Shown here in pieces: positions 47,214-60,154 of a stretch of 64,000 bases of DNA (positions are counted from its first letter, which is position 1; each line of letters opens with the position of its first letter). The stretch is taken from contig OY720348.1 of the NCBI GenBank assembly GCA_963082975.1, forward strand, positions 55,207,564 through 55,271,563, given 5' to 3'. The notes under the pieces were generated by a model that was not told the origin of the DNA, did not search any database, and saw only the letters and a program-made list of their open reading frames with translations. The stretch is from Labia minor (taxonomy: Eukaryota > Arthropoda > Insecta > Dermaptera > Spongiphoridae). The position numbers and the translations under genes were made by a program.

Positions 47214-47633
47214 CTTAGTGACCAGAGTGAGAGTAGAGTCAAGACATCACAGCATCATCCACGGGTACGAACTTATCTGATGGTGATAGATAAAACATAT
47301 TTTGATATATTAAAAATTATTTAAAACTTTTTTTAAACTTAAAAAATAATAGTTGAAGAAGAGATAAGATAATAGTGAAATATTTTATTTTATCCTTTTA
47401 TAGAAATTTCTATAATATACCATCATTAATATTTGAAATTCAATTCAATGAATATTTATAATGTATATTATTTAATAGAAATTGGAGGATATCTATCATA
47501 GGAATAGGATTATATATGAAAAACTTAAAGAATTTTTGGACAGTAGGAGAACTTGTGTAATATTTGAAAATTTAAAATAATATTTCAATATTAATTATTT
47601 AAAAATAGTAGAAAAAATAAATAAAATTCTTAC

Positions 47634-48115
47634 CCATTGATTGACCATTGTTTTTTATTTTCCTTTTTAGTAACCTTCATATTAGGTAGATGAAATCTTA
47701 TGCTCGCTCCATTCCCTTCAAAGTAGATCTAAAAACAAGAAATAGATTTATAATTAGTTCTGTGATTTCGAAATATTTACTTGTATATATTATTTATTAT
47801 ATCCAGTATATTCTTCTATATTGTAAGTTAGAAAAATCAAAGAATAATTAATAAAAAACAAAGAAAGTTTTTTAGATTTATTTTAACATTTTTTAAGAAG
47901 AATTACTGTCACAAAAATTTAAGTTCTAACAATAAACGCCATTTAAAAATTATGTAATTTTAATTATATTTAAACATATTGATATTATTTCATGAAATAT
48001 TATAGAAATAAAAATTCAACTCACCGATAAGATGTCTTGCAGTCGTTGTGATGTGATGCGATGAACTTCTGAACTGCGACAACATACCACCAAACCAAGT
48101 TCTTCAAATGATGCT
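47634..48115 (-). other. Two candidate coding exons, minus strand (U5)
   Basis: Copy of 12058-12539 (exons 48115-48025 and 47728-47634). One substitution in the first exon changes Gly to Arg after the two cysteines. Splice sites and frame are kept. Confidence 0.45.
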
Positions 48116-48525
48116 CTTCAGACAATGAAAAGAAATAGAAATAGAAAAAAGATCATTAGTTAGAGTTGAATAGGATAAGAGAGAATAACGTTCCAAAAAA
48201 GAGGTTATAAATTGTATTTCAATTGAAATATACATATAACCTACCGTGGAGGCTACTTCATTGCGCCCTGATGTCTTCCCTGTACAGTCTATCCTATGCC
48301 AGACCAAATTCTATTGCACGGATGGCCATCTAATAATATTTTCTATCTACGTGCAAAACACTCTTCTTGCTAGAAAAGATTGCAATCACGGAAACGGAAA
48401 AAAAAACACTCCCGAACGCGCTTATTAGACACAGTATGGTCTATTTTGTGTTTTAACTACCGAAGAAATGCGCAATTTAGAAGAAGAAGGAAAAAAAAAA
48501 GAAAAAGAAAAGCATAGATTAAGTG

Positions 48526-48879
48526 GGAAGCCGTTTGTGAGTATCTGTGGATCAGCTGAGAGTGACTTTGAGTTTTTGGATTACGATTGAACACCACATT
48601 CGTGGCAACCTGTAAAAAATGCCTACCTACCTACAATGGGGATTCATGGCGTCCTCCATAGTGGGAGGAACACTCATGAAAAAGAGACTAAGCTTAGCTC
48701 CAAGGTAGTCAATACATCCTGGCGGGCTAATCCCATTAAGGAACATTGTTGAACTACCTTCACGAATGCCTGTCCAATACCATAGAGCCACGTCTTAGCC
48801 ATTCTCAGTGATACACATTACTTTACACAAACAAGGGAATCGTCATTAAAAAAAAAAAAAAAAAAAAAAATGACGATTT
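48526..48879 (+). repeat. Possible short retroposon with poly(A) end (U5)
   Basis: Copy of 12950-13303 with the same 23 A run and the same flanking inverted 10-mers. Confidence 0.3.
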
Positions 48880-49085
48880 GGGAAGCACAAAACACATGCA
48901 GATAAACAATCCCTTAACATTTTCTGGCACATACCCGACTCCACCCACTAAATACTAAATAGGAAATACTAAAAAGGTGTTTCCTTTAATAGTTAGAAGC
49001 ATGCAAAAACCAAACACCTTTTTTCTATTCTATTCTAAAATATTAATAATTCATTAAATTTAATGTTTCTAGTTTCTATCTATAT

Positions 49086-50394
49086 TTATTGGCTACCACA
49101 AAGGTTTGGAAGCGATGACTCAGGAGGCATTTTCTTGAAGCATTCCTTTATCTGTAAATCCCTAACAACAAACGATTAAGCCAAATAAATAAATAATCAC
49201 CCCCCATACGCAACCTATCAGGCTAACAATTCTAAATACCTTTAAAGGAATTGATGATTCAGTAGATTGTAGATTTGCCATCCTTATTCTTCTATCTTCC
49301 AATTCTTTCTGTCTTCTATGGTAGCATCTGAAAAACTCGAATCTAACTAACTAACTAACTAACTAACTAACAAACAATGTTAAATTTAAAATATTAATAG
49401 AAATATAGTATTTTTTATTGTAATATTTAAATTTTGTCAATATTAAATTAAAATCATTACTACCACTAGTGCCAGAATAATGAAAAAATATACGTTGAGT
49501 ACTTATTTTTGGTGAGCTGTATTTATAAAAAATTTTGAAGAAACCAATATTATTCGAAGAGAATTGAATTTGCCATCAGCAAAAAGATGATACATGAAAA
49601 TAAAAGAAAAACAAAAGACATATATAAGATTGAGTATTCCAAATATAATACATTTTTTTTTATCACAAAAAGTACTAACCTCGGAGTTATAAATAGGTTG
49701 CCCACTCGTAGTAGGTCACTCGACGATATCGATGAACTCGTACTTCTCACCATCTCCCTCCATATATACTAGTGGTCCAAATTTGTTTCGTGAATCCATG
49801 TTCTTTCAGATGAACTAATAGAGAAATTGAAAATATTTAAATTATTAAATACACTTATTTTTTATATTCAAATGAATAATCCAAAACATTAAATTAAATT
49901 TTAACCTAATATTCTAAACTAAGCACGACGAATTAAATATAAAAAAAAAATTGTCTTGATCATAGCTCTTTTGTTATTTCATGATTAATTATATAAATAA
50001 ATATATCTCTAATGAAAAAAAGCCATTTTTAATTTAAAGAATACTTTCATAACAAAATATTAATTTTTATTAATATGTAATAATAGAAAATTATCTACAG
50101 ATATATCTATACTATACTATATATTAAATTTATTGTTAGGAACTAGAATAAAACAAATTCAGTCGAATGTCAATTTCTTTTTCTTTTTCCTCTTTGTTAA
50201 TTTATGAATATTTATATATCTGTCGATACAACTCTTTTATTGATTTTCACCTTAACAATTAATTGAATATGTAATTATAATTATTAATTATAGTTTGTTG
50301 ATATATCAACTTTACCTCTAATGTGATGTGATTCCTTTTTCTATATGGATCAGATATATTCTTCAGTCGACGACTAACATCAAACCATAACAAG
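49086..50394 (-). CDS. 3' part of an unrecognised spliced gene, four exons (U5)
   Basis: Copy of 13510-14822 in the second type B unit: exons 50394-50316, one ending at 49680, 49327-49240 and 49151-49086. I see no change in any exon, while nearby simple repeats differ (CTAA tract shorter by one unit, TTCAAAATATA against TTCCAAATATA in an intron). This is compatible with either recent duplication or constraint. The same two possible acceptors for exon 2 are present. Confidence 0.5.
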
Positions 50395-50931
50395 CTAAAA
50401 AAAAAAACCGAAAAATTATTTAAATACCTTAACTCGCATAATAATATCAATATAGTAATTTAAAAGCAAAAAAAAATTTTTTTCAAATAAATATCAACTA
50501 TAATTCTCTATTTTCTTACTTTTAATCACTTTTAATATAATAATAAGCACAATATCTAGCCCCATTATGTGTGACTTATTAATTCTTATTTAATTTAGGT
50601 ACTCTGTTCTTTATTAGAAACCTAATCAAATTGATTTCTTTTCAATAATAATATGATATGAGAGATTGAATTTCAAGTGTTTGATTTTTATTATTTATTT
50701 TATAATGCATTTTCACTGATATTCAATAAATATTTTAATAAACTTGTCGATTTCTTAGAAAATAACGGAGAGATATCAATATTAAAAAATAAATAAAATT
50801 ATATTGAAAAAATAATGATTTTTCAAGAGTTTATAATTATTTTAGATAAAATAAATCGCAATGAAAAAAATAAAAGATAAAAAAAAAAAAAAATAACCCT
50901 GCACTTTTCTAGAATAAATGTTAATACAAAT

Positions 50932-50933
<2 letters not shown>

Positions 50934-51007
<74 letters not shown>
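50934..51007 (+). repeat. (AT)n microsatellite, 74 bp (U5)
   Basis: Expanded version of the U2 tract at 15362-15399. It is the largest length difference between the two type B units. Surroundings 50395-53040 have no credible gene. Confidence 0.9.
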
Positions 51008-51010
<3 letters not shown>

Positions 51011-54000
51011 GAATATTGAAGATAAAAAAAATAAAATAAAATGTTAAACTCGTAATTAAAAATAAAAGTAAAAAAAATTATAGTACTACATTATAATAAT
51101 ATGTATGTATCCGATTAAAATTTTATTCTATTTTAAATATATATATATATATATATGATATGATATGATTTGGTTTAAAAATATTTAGGTACACCTAGGC
51201 ATATATATGTTAGTATATAAATTAAATATTAACTAATTCTGTTAGAATAGAGGATATGTTATAGAAAAAGTTCAAATTTATAGAACAAGATGATTTATGC
51301 TCCAATTTCATTACCAAATTTGGGCTTCTATTCTATACAAATAAAACAATTTAAAATAAAAAAAATAATTATAGTAATTAATATCAGAGAATTAGATTTT
51401 AAACTAATCGAAATCTTTAATAATGCTTTTAATCAACGAATAGTATTTTTTATATTAATTACGAGTATCTATTTCATCGTACTAGTATTATAAATCTATT
51501 ATTTGTAGTCTTATTTCGAAATTTAAATAAACGTTTTTCTTTTTAAAATAAATAAAATTGAATTTTATTTATAAATACCTTACTTTATAAGTTGAATCAT
51601 GTGAAATGAAAAATTCAATATCATGTTTTCAAAATTTTTCGTTAATTGTTCAGGAGAATTCTGTCTGACTGAATTGAATTTGATTTTTCTTCTAATATTT
51701 TATTTTAATTCCACCACAAGTATTCTTATTTTATATAGCGGGATAGTACTACTCCCACTTATCTAAACAATTTATAATTTAATGTTTTTTCTTTTCTATC
51801 AAACCCCAGAAACAATCATGATTTTTGTAAATGCACCACCCTCATTCATCCTTGGATATCAAGACTCACTATGAACAAGTCAGAACTCGTTCAATAATTT
51901 ATATTAAATTAATAAATAATAATTCTAGTAATTCTCAGAATTTTTAAAATATATCGATATTTAGTTTCATTTCCGACAATTAACCAAATATCCTTTATTT
52001 TATTCTAATAGTTCCCATTGGAATTGATTTATTAAAATGATACCAGATAATTTCATGACAAGACAAGATAAAAGAAATCCTAAATATTATGATTAATATT
52101 ATTTATCTTTTTCACCAAAGTACAATATATTATATCTATCCTATTTCGAATTTAAAAAATAAACGTTATATATTCTCTTGATATTACTATAAATAAAATT
52201 TAATTTTGATTATCTGTCTAGAAGAGATGAATCAATACATTCTTTATAAAATTCTTTCTGTATGTAGAGAGCTTTAAGCGAGAATTTTAGTAATTTTTTT
52301 AAATTTAGTATTTTCTGTGTCGGATGTCTAACTAAAAGGGGCTCCAACTTTGTAAAATCTTCCCAAATTCATAAATATAGTTAATTACCATCCAGTACGT
52401 ATTTGAACTCTAATTCAAATATTCTATTGAATTTAAAAACATAATATTTGAAATGTAGCTCATTCGGAAGAGGGTCATTACCCACACACACAACTTTTTC
52501 ATTTTTTTTCCTCTAAACTGACCGGAAAAATAAAGCTATATATTTGATAGTTTTTCACATGATTAAAAATTGATAAAACTGCTATATATAGAATTTCAGC
52601 TTGATTGATTTGCTAAAAATACCAGAATTAATTTTTTAACACTGCAAATCACGCGCCAGCACGTGACGTGTTGCCATCAACAAAGAGCCAAACATGCGCT
52701 GGTTTAATAAATATTATTTATTAATTTTAATTTATAAATTGTAATTAATTAAATTTAATTTAAATATAATATATGTTATTTAATCGAATTCAAACTGCGA
52801 GATAGTCCAGATTTTTTTTTTTTTTTTTTTTGATTACTTTTTTTATAAGACAAGAAAAACGATTCCAATGAAAAAAACAACTAACAATGCATACAAATAT
52901 TAATTTCAATATTATAAATAATTCAAATGATTTACACTTAAATCGGGCGTCTCTGGAACTAGTTTTTTACTCTAATAAATGCATTATTCCAAGAACTGGG
53001 TATTTTTTTTATGTTTAGGTGTGAAGGGGCGCTCTGAGCAGCTAGTATAATTATAAAAAATATAAAAAAGAATGGGTAATTCTTAAAAGTACAGTTCCAA
53101 TTATTAATAAAGAAATAATATAAAAAAAATAATAATATAAAATAAATTACTCAAATAAATTTTAAAAAAATAAAATAAATTATATAAATTAGCGATTTGG
53201 GTGTACTAGTTACGAGATAAATGCATTGGGAATTAATCAAGAAATCCAAATTTAGTAATGCAATTGAAATATTCTATTTATTAGAAGAATAGTTTTTCTA
53301 AATATTCTATTATTGAATAAATCTAGGAATGTGATTAAAAAAAAGGATGCAATGGTATTTATATTCAATAGTCATCCACTCATGGATTTGGATAAAACTT
53401 TACCAGTAGGTTCTTTTTTAAGTCCAAATAAACATTTCTTATGCAATTCTTGCGGGTCGCTTCTAGTTTACGAGATAAAAAGCATTAAAGTTTGCATATA
53501 AATCCATTGATATTCTATTTAGCTTCCATGTTTCACTAATTTGAGAATCAGAGGGATCCACTAATTTTCTTCAGTTCGGATTAGATATAGAAAAATTTAA
53601 AAAATAATTAATTAAATAATTTCTCTATATCCAAACCGAACCGAAAAAACCGAAAATTAGGAATAAGTTAATAATTAGTGAATTAGTCAATAAATAAGTT
53701 CATAATAAGGTAATCTGGCAATCTTTAATCCATTTTATCTTGTAAACTAGAATCGATTAGCATATTATGGACCTCGAAATATAAAGAAATGTTTTATTAA
53801 CTAATTAACTAATTAAATTGATTTTCGATTTTTATGGTTCAGGAATTATTTAATTAATTATTTTTTTAATTTTTCTATATCTAATCCAAACTGAAAAAAG
53901 AACAGAAAATTACTTAAGCCCTCTCTGATGGTCAAATAATAAAACATGCTAGTTAAATAGAATATCAATGGGTTTATATACAAATTTTAATAATTTTTAT

Positions 54001-54943
54001 CTCGTAAATGAAAAGCGACCGCCACATACTGCTTAAGGAAAGTTCGTTTTGAATCTAAAAAGGAATCCATTGGCAAAGTTTTATCCAAATCCATGACTGG
54101 ATGACCAGTTTATATAATTACCGATGCCAAAATAAATCAATTGGAAATATTATATGTAGTATTGAAGGAAATTGTTTTAAAAAAATGTAAAAGAATGTTT
54201 TTCTATGCAAATCCAATAATATAATAATAGAAAAATAGAATAGATTAGATGTTTAAAAAAATAAATAACTAACTTACCATGTAATGGAGGGTGTGATTAG
54301 AATAGTATACAACTATAATGCATGGAGTGGATGCAACCTTCCTTCATGGCCCATTCTTTGTAAATTGTAATTCTGGAAAAAGAAAAAAAAGGAAATTATT
54401 ATTTTTGTTATATAGATAGGAATATTTAAAAAAATTCGGAAAGGATAGTATATCTAATATGAATTTTTGTTATTATTTCTATAATTCTCCCTATTATAGG
54501 CTTAATAGACTGGAACTTACTTTTCAGTTTTATTTCCTAATTAGCGGTGCGATTTTCAAAAGAATCACTTGTATCTATTCACAGTGTATTCAACGATTAA
54601 TTATAGAATACAAATTTTAGATGGCTTGAACTATTCCAAGACAAAGAGAGTGTAAATTTAGGTGATAAAGTGTCTGTTTGTGCGCGTCAGTAATGGCTAC
54701 CAAACTAATCCACGTTTTACCGCTAGTATTTATTTCTCCAATTACTTGGGGGGTGGGAGTGGGGCAGGGGAAGAGGGGAGAGGCGCCAAAAAGTTCTATT
54801 AATCCAATAGGTTACATTACGAATCAGAAAATAAACTGCGCATATTATCTATTCGTCAATTCAATAGGATCATGAATTATATATATATATATATTAATTC
54901 ATTTTTTTATATATTAAATAATTGAAATTTTATAAATACTATG

Positions 54944-55032
54944 TATATACTAGCTGCTAGGAGCGCCTTCGGCGCTCTTCACACCTAGACGGGGGCTCCG
55001 CCCCCTGTACCCCCGAGTGTTACATAGTATTT
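54944..55032. mobile_element. GC-rich double-hairpin element (U5)
   Basis: Copy of the U2 element at 19322-19420, with the same ends and the AGGAGCGCC variant stem. The following 55033-55995 is AT-rich with no gene seen; an AT run lies at about 55526-55565. Confidence 0.6.
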
Positions 55033-55520
55033 GGTTGAATTTAATTAATCTTTTTTGTTTTATATTTTTGTTATTTTAATTACTTCTTTATATTTCACAA
55101 ATGAAAATATTTAAACAAAATAACTGATTTGAATTTGTATATAGAATTTCTCCCTCTCTTCGATATTGACAATCATAAGAGAAGGGTCTGGACTTCCGCA
55201 TTTTAGAATAAATTGCTCAAAAAATTTACTATTTTTTTTCGATTAAGAAAATTCGTAATTATATTATTTAGATTTAATTTTAAAAAAAATGTGGAAAAAG
55301 TTATTTTTAATTGTTTTCTCAATGAAAATTTAGTAAGGATTTAATTTATTAATTTGAATGATTGTTTTTAAATTTAATTAAATTTTAATACAATAAAATG
55401 AATACTTATAGAAACTATTTAGGCAATTTATTCCAATTTATTATGCTATAAAATAATATAATAATTTTCTTAATATATTTTTATTTTTAAACAAATTAGT
55501 TTTTAATCTCATTTAGTACT

Positions 55521-55566
<46 letters not shown>

Positions 55567-58500
55567 GGTATATACTGATATATGTTTTTGAACTTGAAAA
55601 ATATCCACATGACTTTGAAAGGCGAATCAAACTGTTTAAGTCTCATGAGGAAATTCAATTTATGTATTTTTTTATTAATTAAGATAAATTAATAAATAGT
55701 ATTTAAAAATATTAAAATCAAAATATTTATTTCAGGGTGACTTAATTATTAGATTTTGGAATATATATTTATAGCTTACTATATATATTTTTTATATAAT
55801 AATCTCTTAAAAACAATTTTCATTTTTTAAATTACTATTTATTTAAATAGATAAAATTAAAAAACATTAAATCATAATTTCTATTAAAATATTAAATAAG
55901 TTTGACCTAATTTATGAAATAAATTAATATAATTATTTTTACTATGATTTAAATATTTTAAATGATATTTAATTAATTAAAAACTTATAATAAATTAAAT
56001 ATTTTAATAATCCAGCCAATTGATAAAACATGAACAGTGACTTCGAATTGAAATAGACATCAGATGAATTCTTATTAAATGTTTTATAATGATAAATAAT
56101 TTATGGTTTATTCAAATTATATAAAAAGCCTTAAAAAGTGCCATGCATCAGAATAATCTCGAATAAATATAAAAATACATTATATTATTATTTAGATTAT
56201 CCCAGTATAAAATATAAATAAAAAAAATTTATTCTTATGTAATATATTGAAAAAAGATTTTTATAAGTTTATATAGAACTATATAATTTTATTTTTTTGT
56301 TATTTATTTAAATTAAAATATTTTAAATTAATATTAAATAGAATAAATACATATGGAAGTTATATTATACGTATATAATTAAATGAAAAGAATGAAAAAT
56401 TATTTTGTGACAATTTTACAATGATAATTGTGAGGAGGAGTTGAGAGGGTTGTAATTGGTTATCGCGAGTTAGAATAAATGATAATAAACCTCACCGCGA
56501 GGTTGAATTTTGACAAGAACAGCGCCGCTCGCCGAGCGCCCTGGCTATGCGAGCGCACTCACACACGAACACTGATAGACTGACTACCGCTCGAGCGGCT
56601 GGCTAAGAAGAGCCCCTGGCATTTAGGCAACCCGCTTCGCTAGTTTCCAAATTTAAAATTTTCATATTTAAAGTACCTGGATTATCCAGCAGCCGCTCAG
56701 AAGAATAAAAATGTATACTTTACTAAGTGTTTTAATAATATTAATTAATTTTAATAATATTCTTAAATTTGAATTAGTAAATTGATTGAGTATATTGATT
56801 TATTATGATTATACTCTCTTCTGGTATTTTTATCTTATAATTAAATAATAATTATTATTTATATATATACAATCTGTATATTTATTGAATAAACCATAAA
56901 TTAATATTTATTATAAAACATTTAATAAGAAATCATTTGATGTCTATTTCAATTCGAAGACACTGTTCATGTCATGCTTTATCAATTAGCTGGATTATTA
57001 AAATATATAAACTTTATATTAATTTTAATCTTAATTTAAATTATCTAATTTATCATATTTTCATTCAATTAATGTCATTTTATCATATTTATTAAATTTT
57101 TTATATGAATTAAGAAAGTTATACACATTTATTTTAAATATATATCATTTGAAATAAGTTGACCTGTGGCCAGGTCCGAACCGATCGACGGTTTGAAATA
57201 AATTAATTTCCAGCTACAGAAACAATTTCAAATAATTTTAATATATCTATTAATGAAATAAAAAACAGATATGGATATAACATAAATATTTTTAATTTTA
57301 TTTTATTTATAATATATATGTAAGACCAGGCTGTGACGTCATGAATGGCTGGATGACGTCATATAATTTTAAATCAAGAAAAAACTAATAAATATGATTT
57401 TCCCGAGGATAAAACCAATACAAAGTGCATGATATTCGTGGTGATATATAAAAAAATCTCCTCATGTGAAATTTTGTGTGAAAATAACCCTTCCCTTACT
57501 ATCGTCGGTCGGTAAAAATATAAAAAAGAATGGGTAATTCTTAAAAGTACAGTTCCAATTATTAATAAAGAAATAATATAAAAAAAATAATAATAAAATA
57601 AATTACTCAAATAAATTTTAAAAAAATAAAATAAATTATATAAATTAGCGTTTTGTGTGCATTGGGAATTAATCAAGAAATCCAAATTTAGTAATGCAAT
57701 AGAAATATTCTATTTATTAGAAGAATAGTTTTTCTAAATATTATTGAATAAAACTAGGAATGTGATTAAAAAAAAAAGATGCAATGGTATTTATATTCAA
57801 TAGTCATCCACTCATGCATTTGGTTAAAAGTCAATATTATAAGATATGCAAAAATTTTTAAATTCTGAGCAATGTGCAGACAAAAACCTTTTTATATATA
57901 TATCTATATATATATTATTATTATAAGATAATGTCTATGTGGTTGAATTTATCAAATATCATATGGATTGAAATTAAAATAAGAAAAAATCTCGAGGAAT
58001 CAAGTTAGTTCATAGTATGCATTGGCTGTCTACGTACAAGGGGCTTCTATCCAAAACTCTTTTCAAGTTTTCTATTCTTTACAAACTTAATTAAAAAGAA
58101 TGACAAATTCCTATCTAGCATTGAATAGTAGAATATAATTTAATAATTAGATAGAATCAATAAAAAAAGAAATAAGAAATTGGTTGGAAAAATCTAATAC
58201 AAGTAATAATTGAAAAAATATGGAGTGTCTCCACTCGATTATCTCGCTAATTAGAATCCTAAAATATGATATTTAATATTAAATATCTTCTTCATCTAAA
58301 TTTACAATTTACATTATTTGTAGCATATCTCAAATTTCAAATAAACGTAATTCTCTTTATATTTAATCAAATTTAAAGCATATTCTTTCTATAAGATATT
58401 GGAAATAAAAAATTCATTGCGTTCTTTTTAAAAGTTTGATGTGTATCTTTAGAAGAATTTCAGGAGTTTTCCAAAACTATCATCATTAAGGAATATTCAT

Positions 58501-58913
58501 ATTAATTTTATAAATTTTATATACTTTTGAAAAAATATTATACTGATTTAATACATATCCCGCCATCTATTGCGATTAGTGTTGACTACATTTAAAAGTT
58601 TTATATTAAAATATTATTTTCAATATTATTCATTAAGTATATACATATATATAGCAATAATTAAAATTAAATAAATTTAAATTAAACTGATTTAATAGTA
58701 AAATAATTATCCTTCTATTAAAGGAGAAATACAAAGGAATAAATCAAAAGAATTGAAAAAAATCTCTCAACCAAGAACTGAAATCTAATTTCTAAATTAT
58801 GATGAAATTCAAATATCTTGTTATATACTAAGGGTATATGTTATCATTATCATCTATAATATACTATAAAATTAAAAATTAAAATATATAATAAATACAT
58901 ATACAATACTTAC

Positions 58914-59102
58914 AATGGATTGATTAATGGTAGCTAATGGAGTCGACAAACACTTCAACCGGATCATCGTCTTCAATTCCTGGAAAACAAAGACTAATAT
59001 GAAATAATGTTTTCCTGGAATAATTGATATTGGAAATCTACTCACCTTTTTAATGGATCCGTAAAAGTGAAAGATTGCCATCAACATCGATCGATGATAC
59101 AT
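58914..59102 (-). other. Exon-like pair with a 66 bp intron, minus strand (U6)
   Basis: Carries the type A residues although the 700 bp before it carries type B variants. The crossover of this mosaic unit therefore lies to its left. Confidence 0.3.
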
Positions 59103-59370
59103 GAAAAACAAGAATAAAAGACATATTTATTAAGTATGAAAATAGATTAGAATAATATTAAAATATTTCTTAAAAAAATACTTAAGTTCTCCTACTGTCC
59201 AAAAATTCTTTAAATTTTTCATATATTATCCTATTCCTATGATAGATATCCTTCAATTTCTATTAAATAATATACATTATAAATATTCATTGAATTGAAT
59301 TTCAAACATTAATGATGATATATTATAGAAATTTCTATAAAAGGATAAAATAAAATATTTCACTATTATA

Positions 59371-59383
59371 TTGAAGAAGATAA
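59371..59383 (-). other. 13 bp inverted insertion (U6)
   Basis: TTGAAGAAGATAA here is the reverse complement of TTATCTTCTTCAA, which occupies this place in U1; part of the original (CTTCAAC) follows it. It lies in the middle of the 275 bp inverted block. Confidence 0.7.
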
Positions 59384-59464
59384 CTTCAACTATTATTTTT
59401 TAAGTTTAAAAACGGTTTTAAATAATTTTTAATATATCAATATATGTTTTATCTATCACCATCA

Positions 59465-60154
59465 TTATAATTATATTCAATACTGTTGATATAATTGTAT
59501 TTAATTTTTCACAATTTGTCTCATTTGATATCAACTTAATATCAAAAATCTTTAACTTTATATTATATCTAAATTTTAATCCTAAGTATTGTTATTTGGT
59601 CCTTTATTAAATTTTATATTCAGTTGCATAAAACATTCTGTTTTATTTAATCAATCCTATTTTTATTTCATTGTTTCTTTCCAGAAATTTGGATAGGAAT
59701 AGTTTCGATTTAAAGGTACCTAAAGCATCTTTGTTGAGTTAACAAGATCCGATTTTCGCTTTTCCATTAGGCACACCCCTTTTTATATTTCATTAATTAA
59801 TTTCAATACAGTTTTGTCGTGTTCTGAACAAAATACGACTGGCGACTTACTCTTTTATATACCTATCTTTATTTTCCTTCCATATCACGGTCATTCCAAT
59901 CTAAGATAACTTTCCATTGGCTAGTTATCTTCAAACCCCCCCCCCCCCCAACAGCTTCCAGTTTCGAATTATTTCCCTTTCGGGTCGTAATAAGGGCTTT
60001 AAGCCGTGTTATAGTGACGACACTCTGACAGGACAGGGGCGATTTTATCGATACCCTGTCTCCTTATAATCGAAATTTTCTTGTTTTTTTTCTCGAGAGA
60101 AACACATTAATTATAAATTTTGAAATTTATTAAATTCTATCTTTTCTTAACACT
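59465..60154 (+). promoter_or_regulatory. BEL leader / possible 5' LTR remnant, U6
   Basis: Copy of the U1 leader with a C run of 14 (59936-59949) and ACAGGGGCG in place of ACAGGTGCG before TTTTATCG. It shares ACACTCTGACAGG with U1. Confidence 0.5.

Larger units (their letters stand above)
45765..58062 (+). repeat. Tandem unit U5, type B (12.30 kb)
   Basis: Second type B unit, nearly identical to U2 over its length with an offset of about 35.57-35.62 kb. The main differences are the lengths of simple repeats (an AT tract of 74 bp at 50934 against 38 bp at 15362; a shorter CTAA tract) and a few substitutions. Its last 130 bp carries CTACGTAC and CTTTTCAAG, as do the ends of U1 and U4, whereas U2 ends with CTACCTAC and CTTTTTCAAG. 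Confidence 0.93.
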
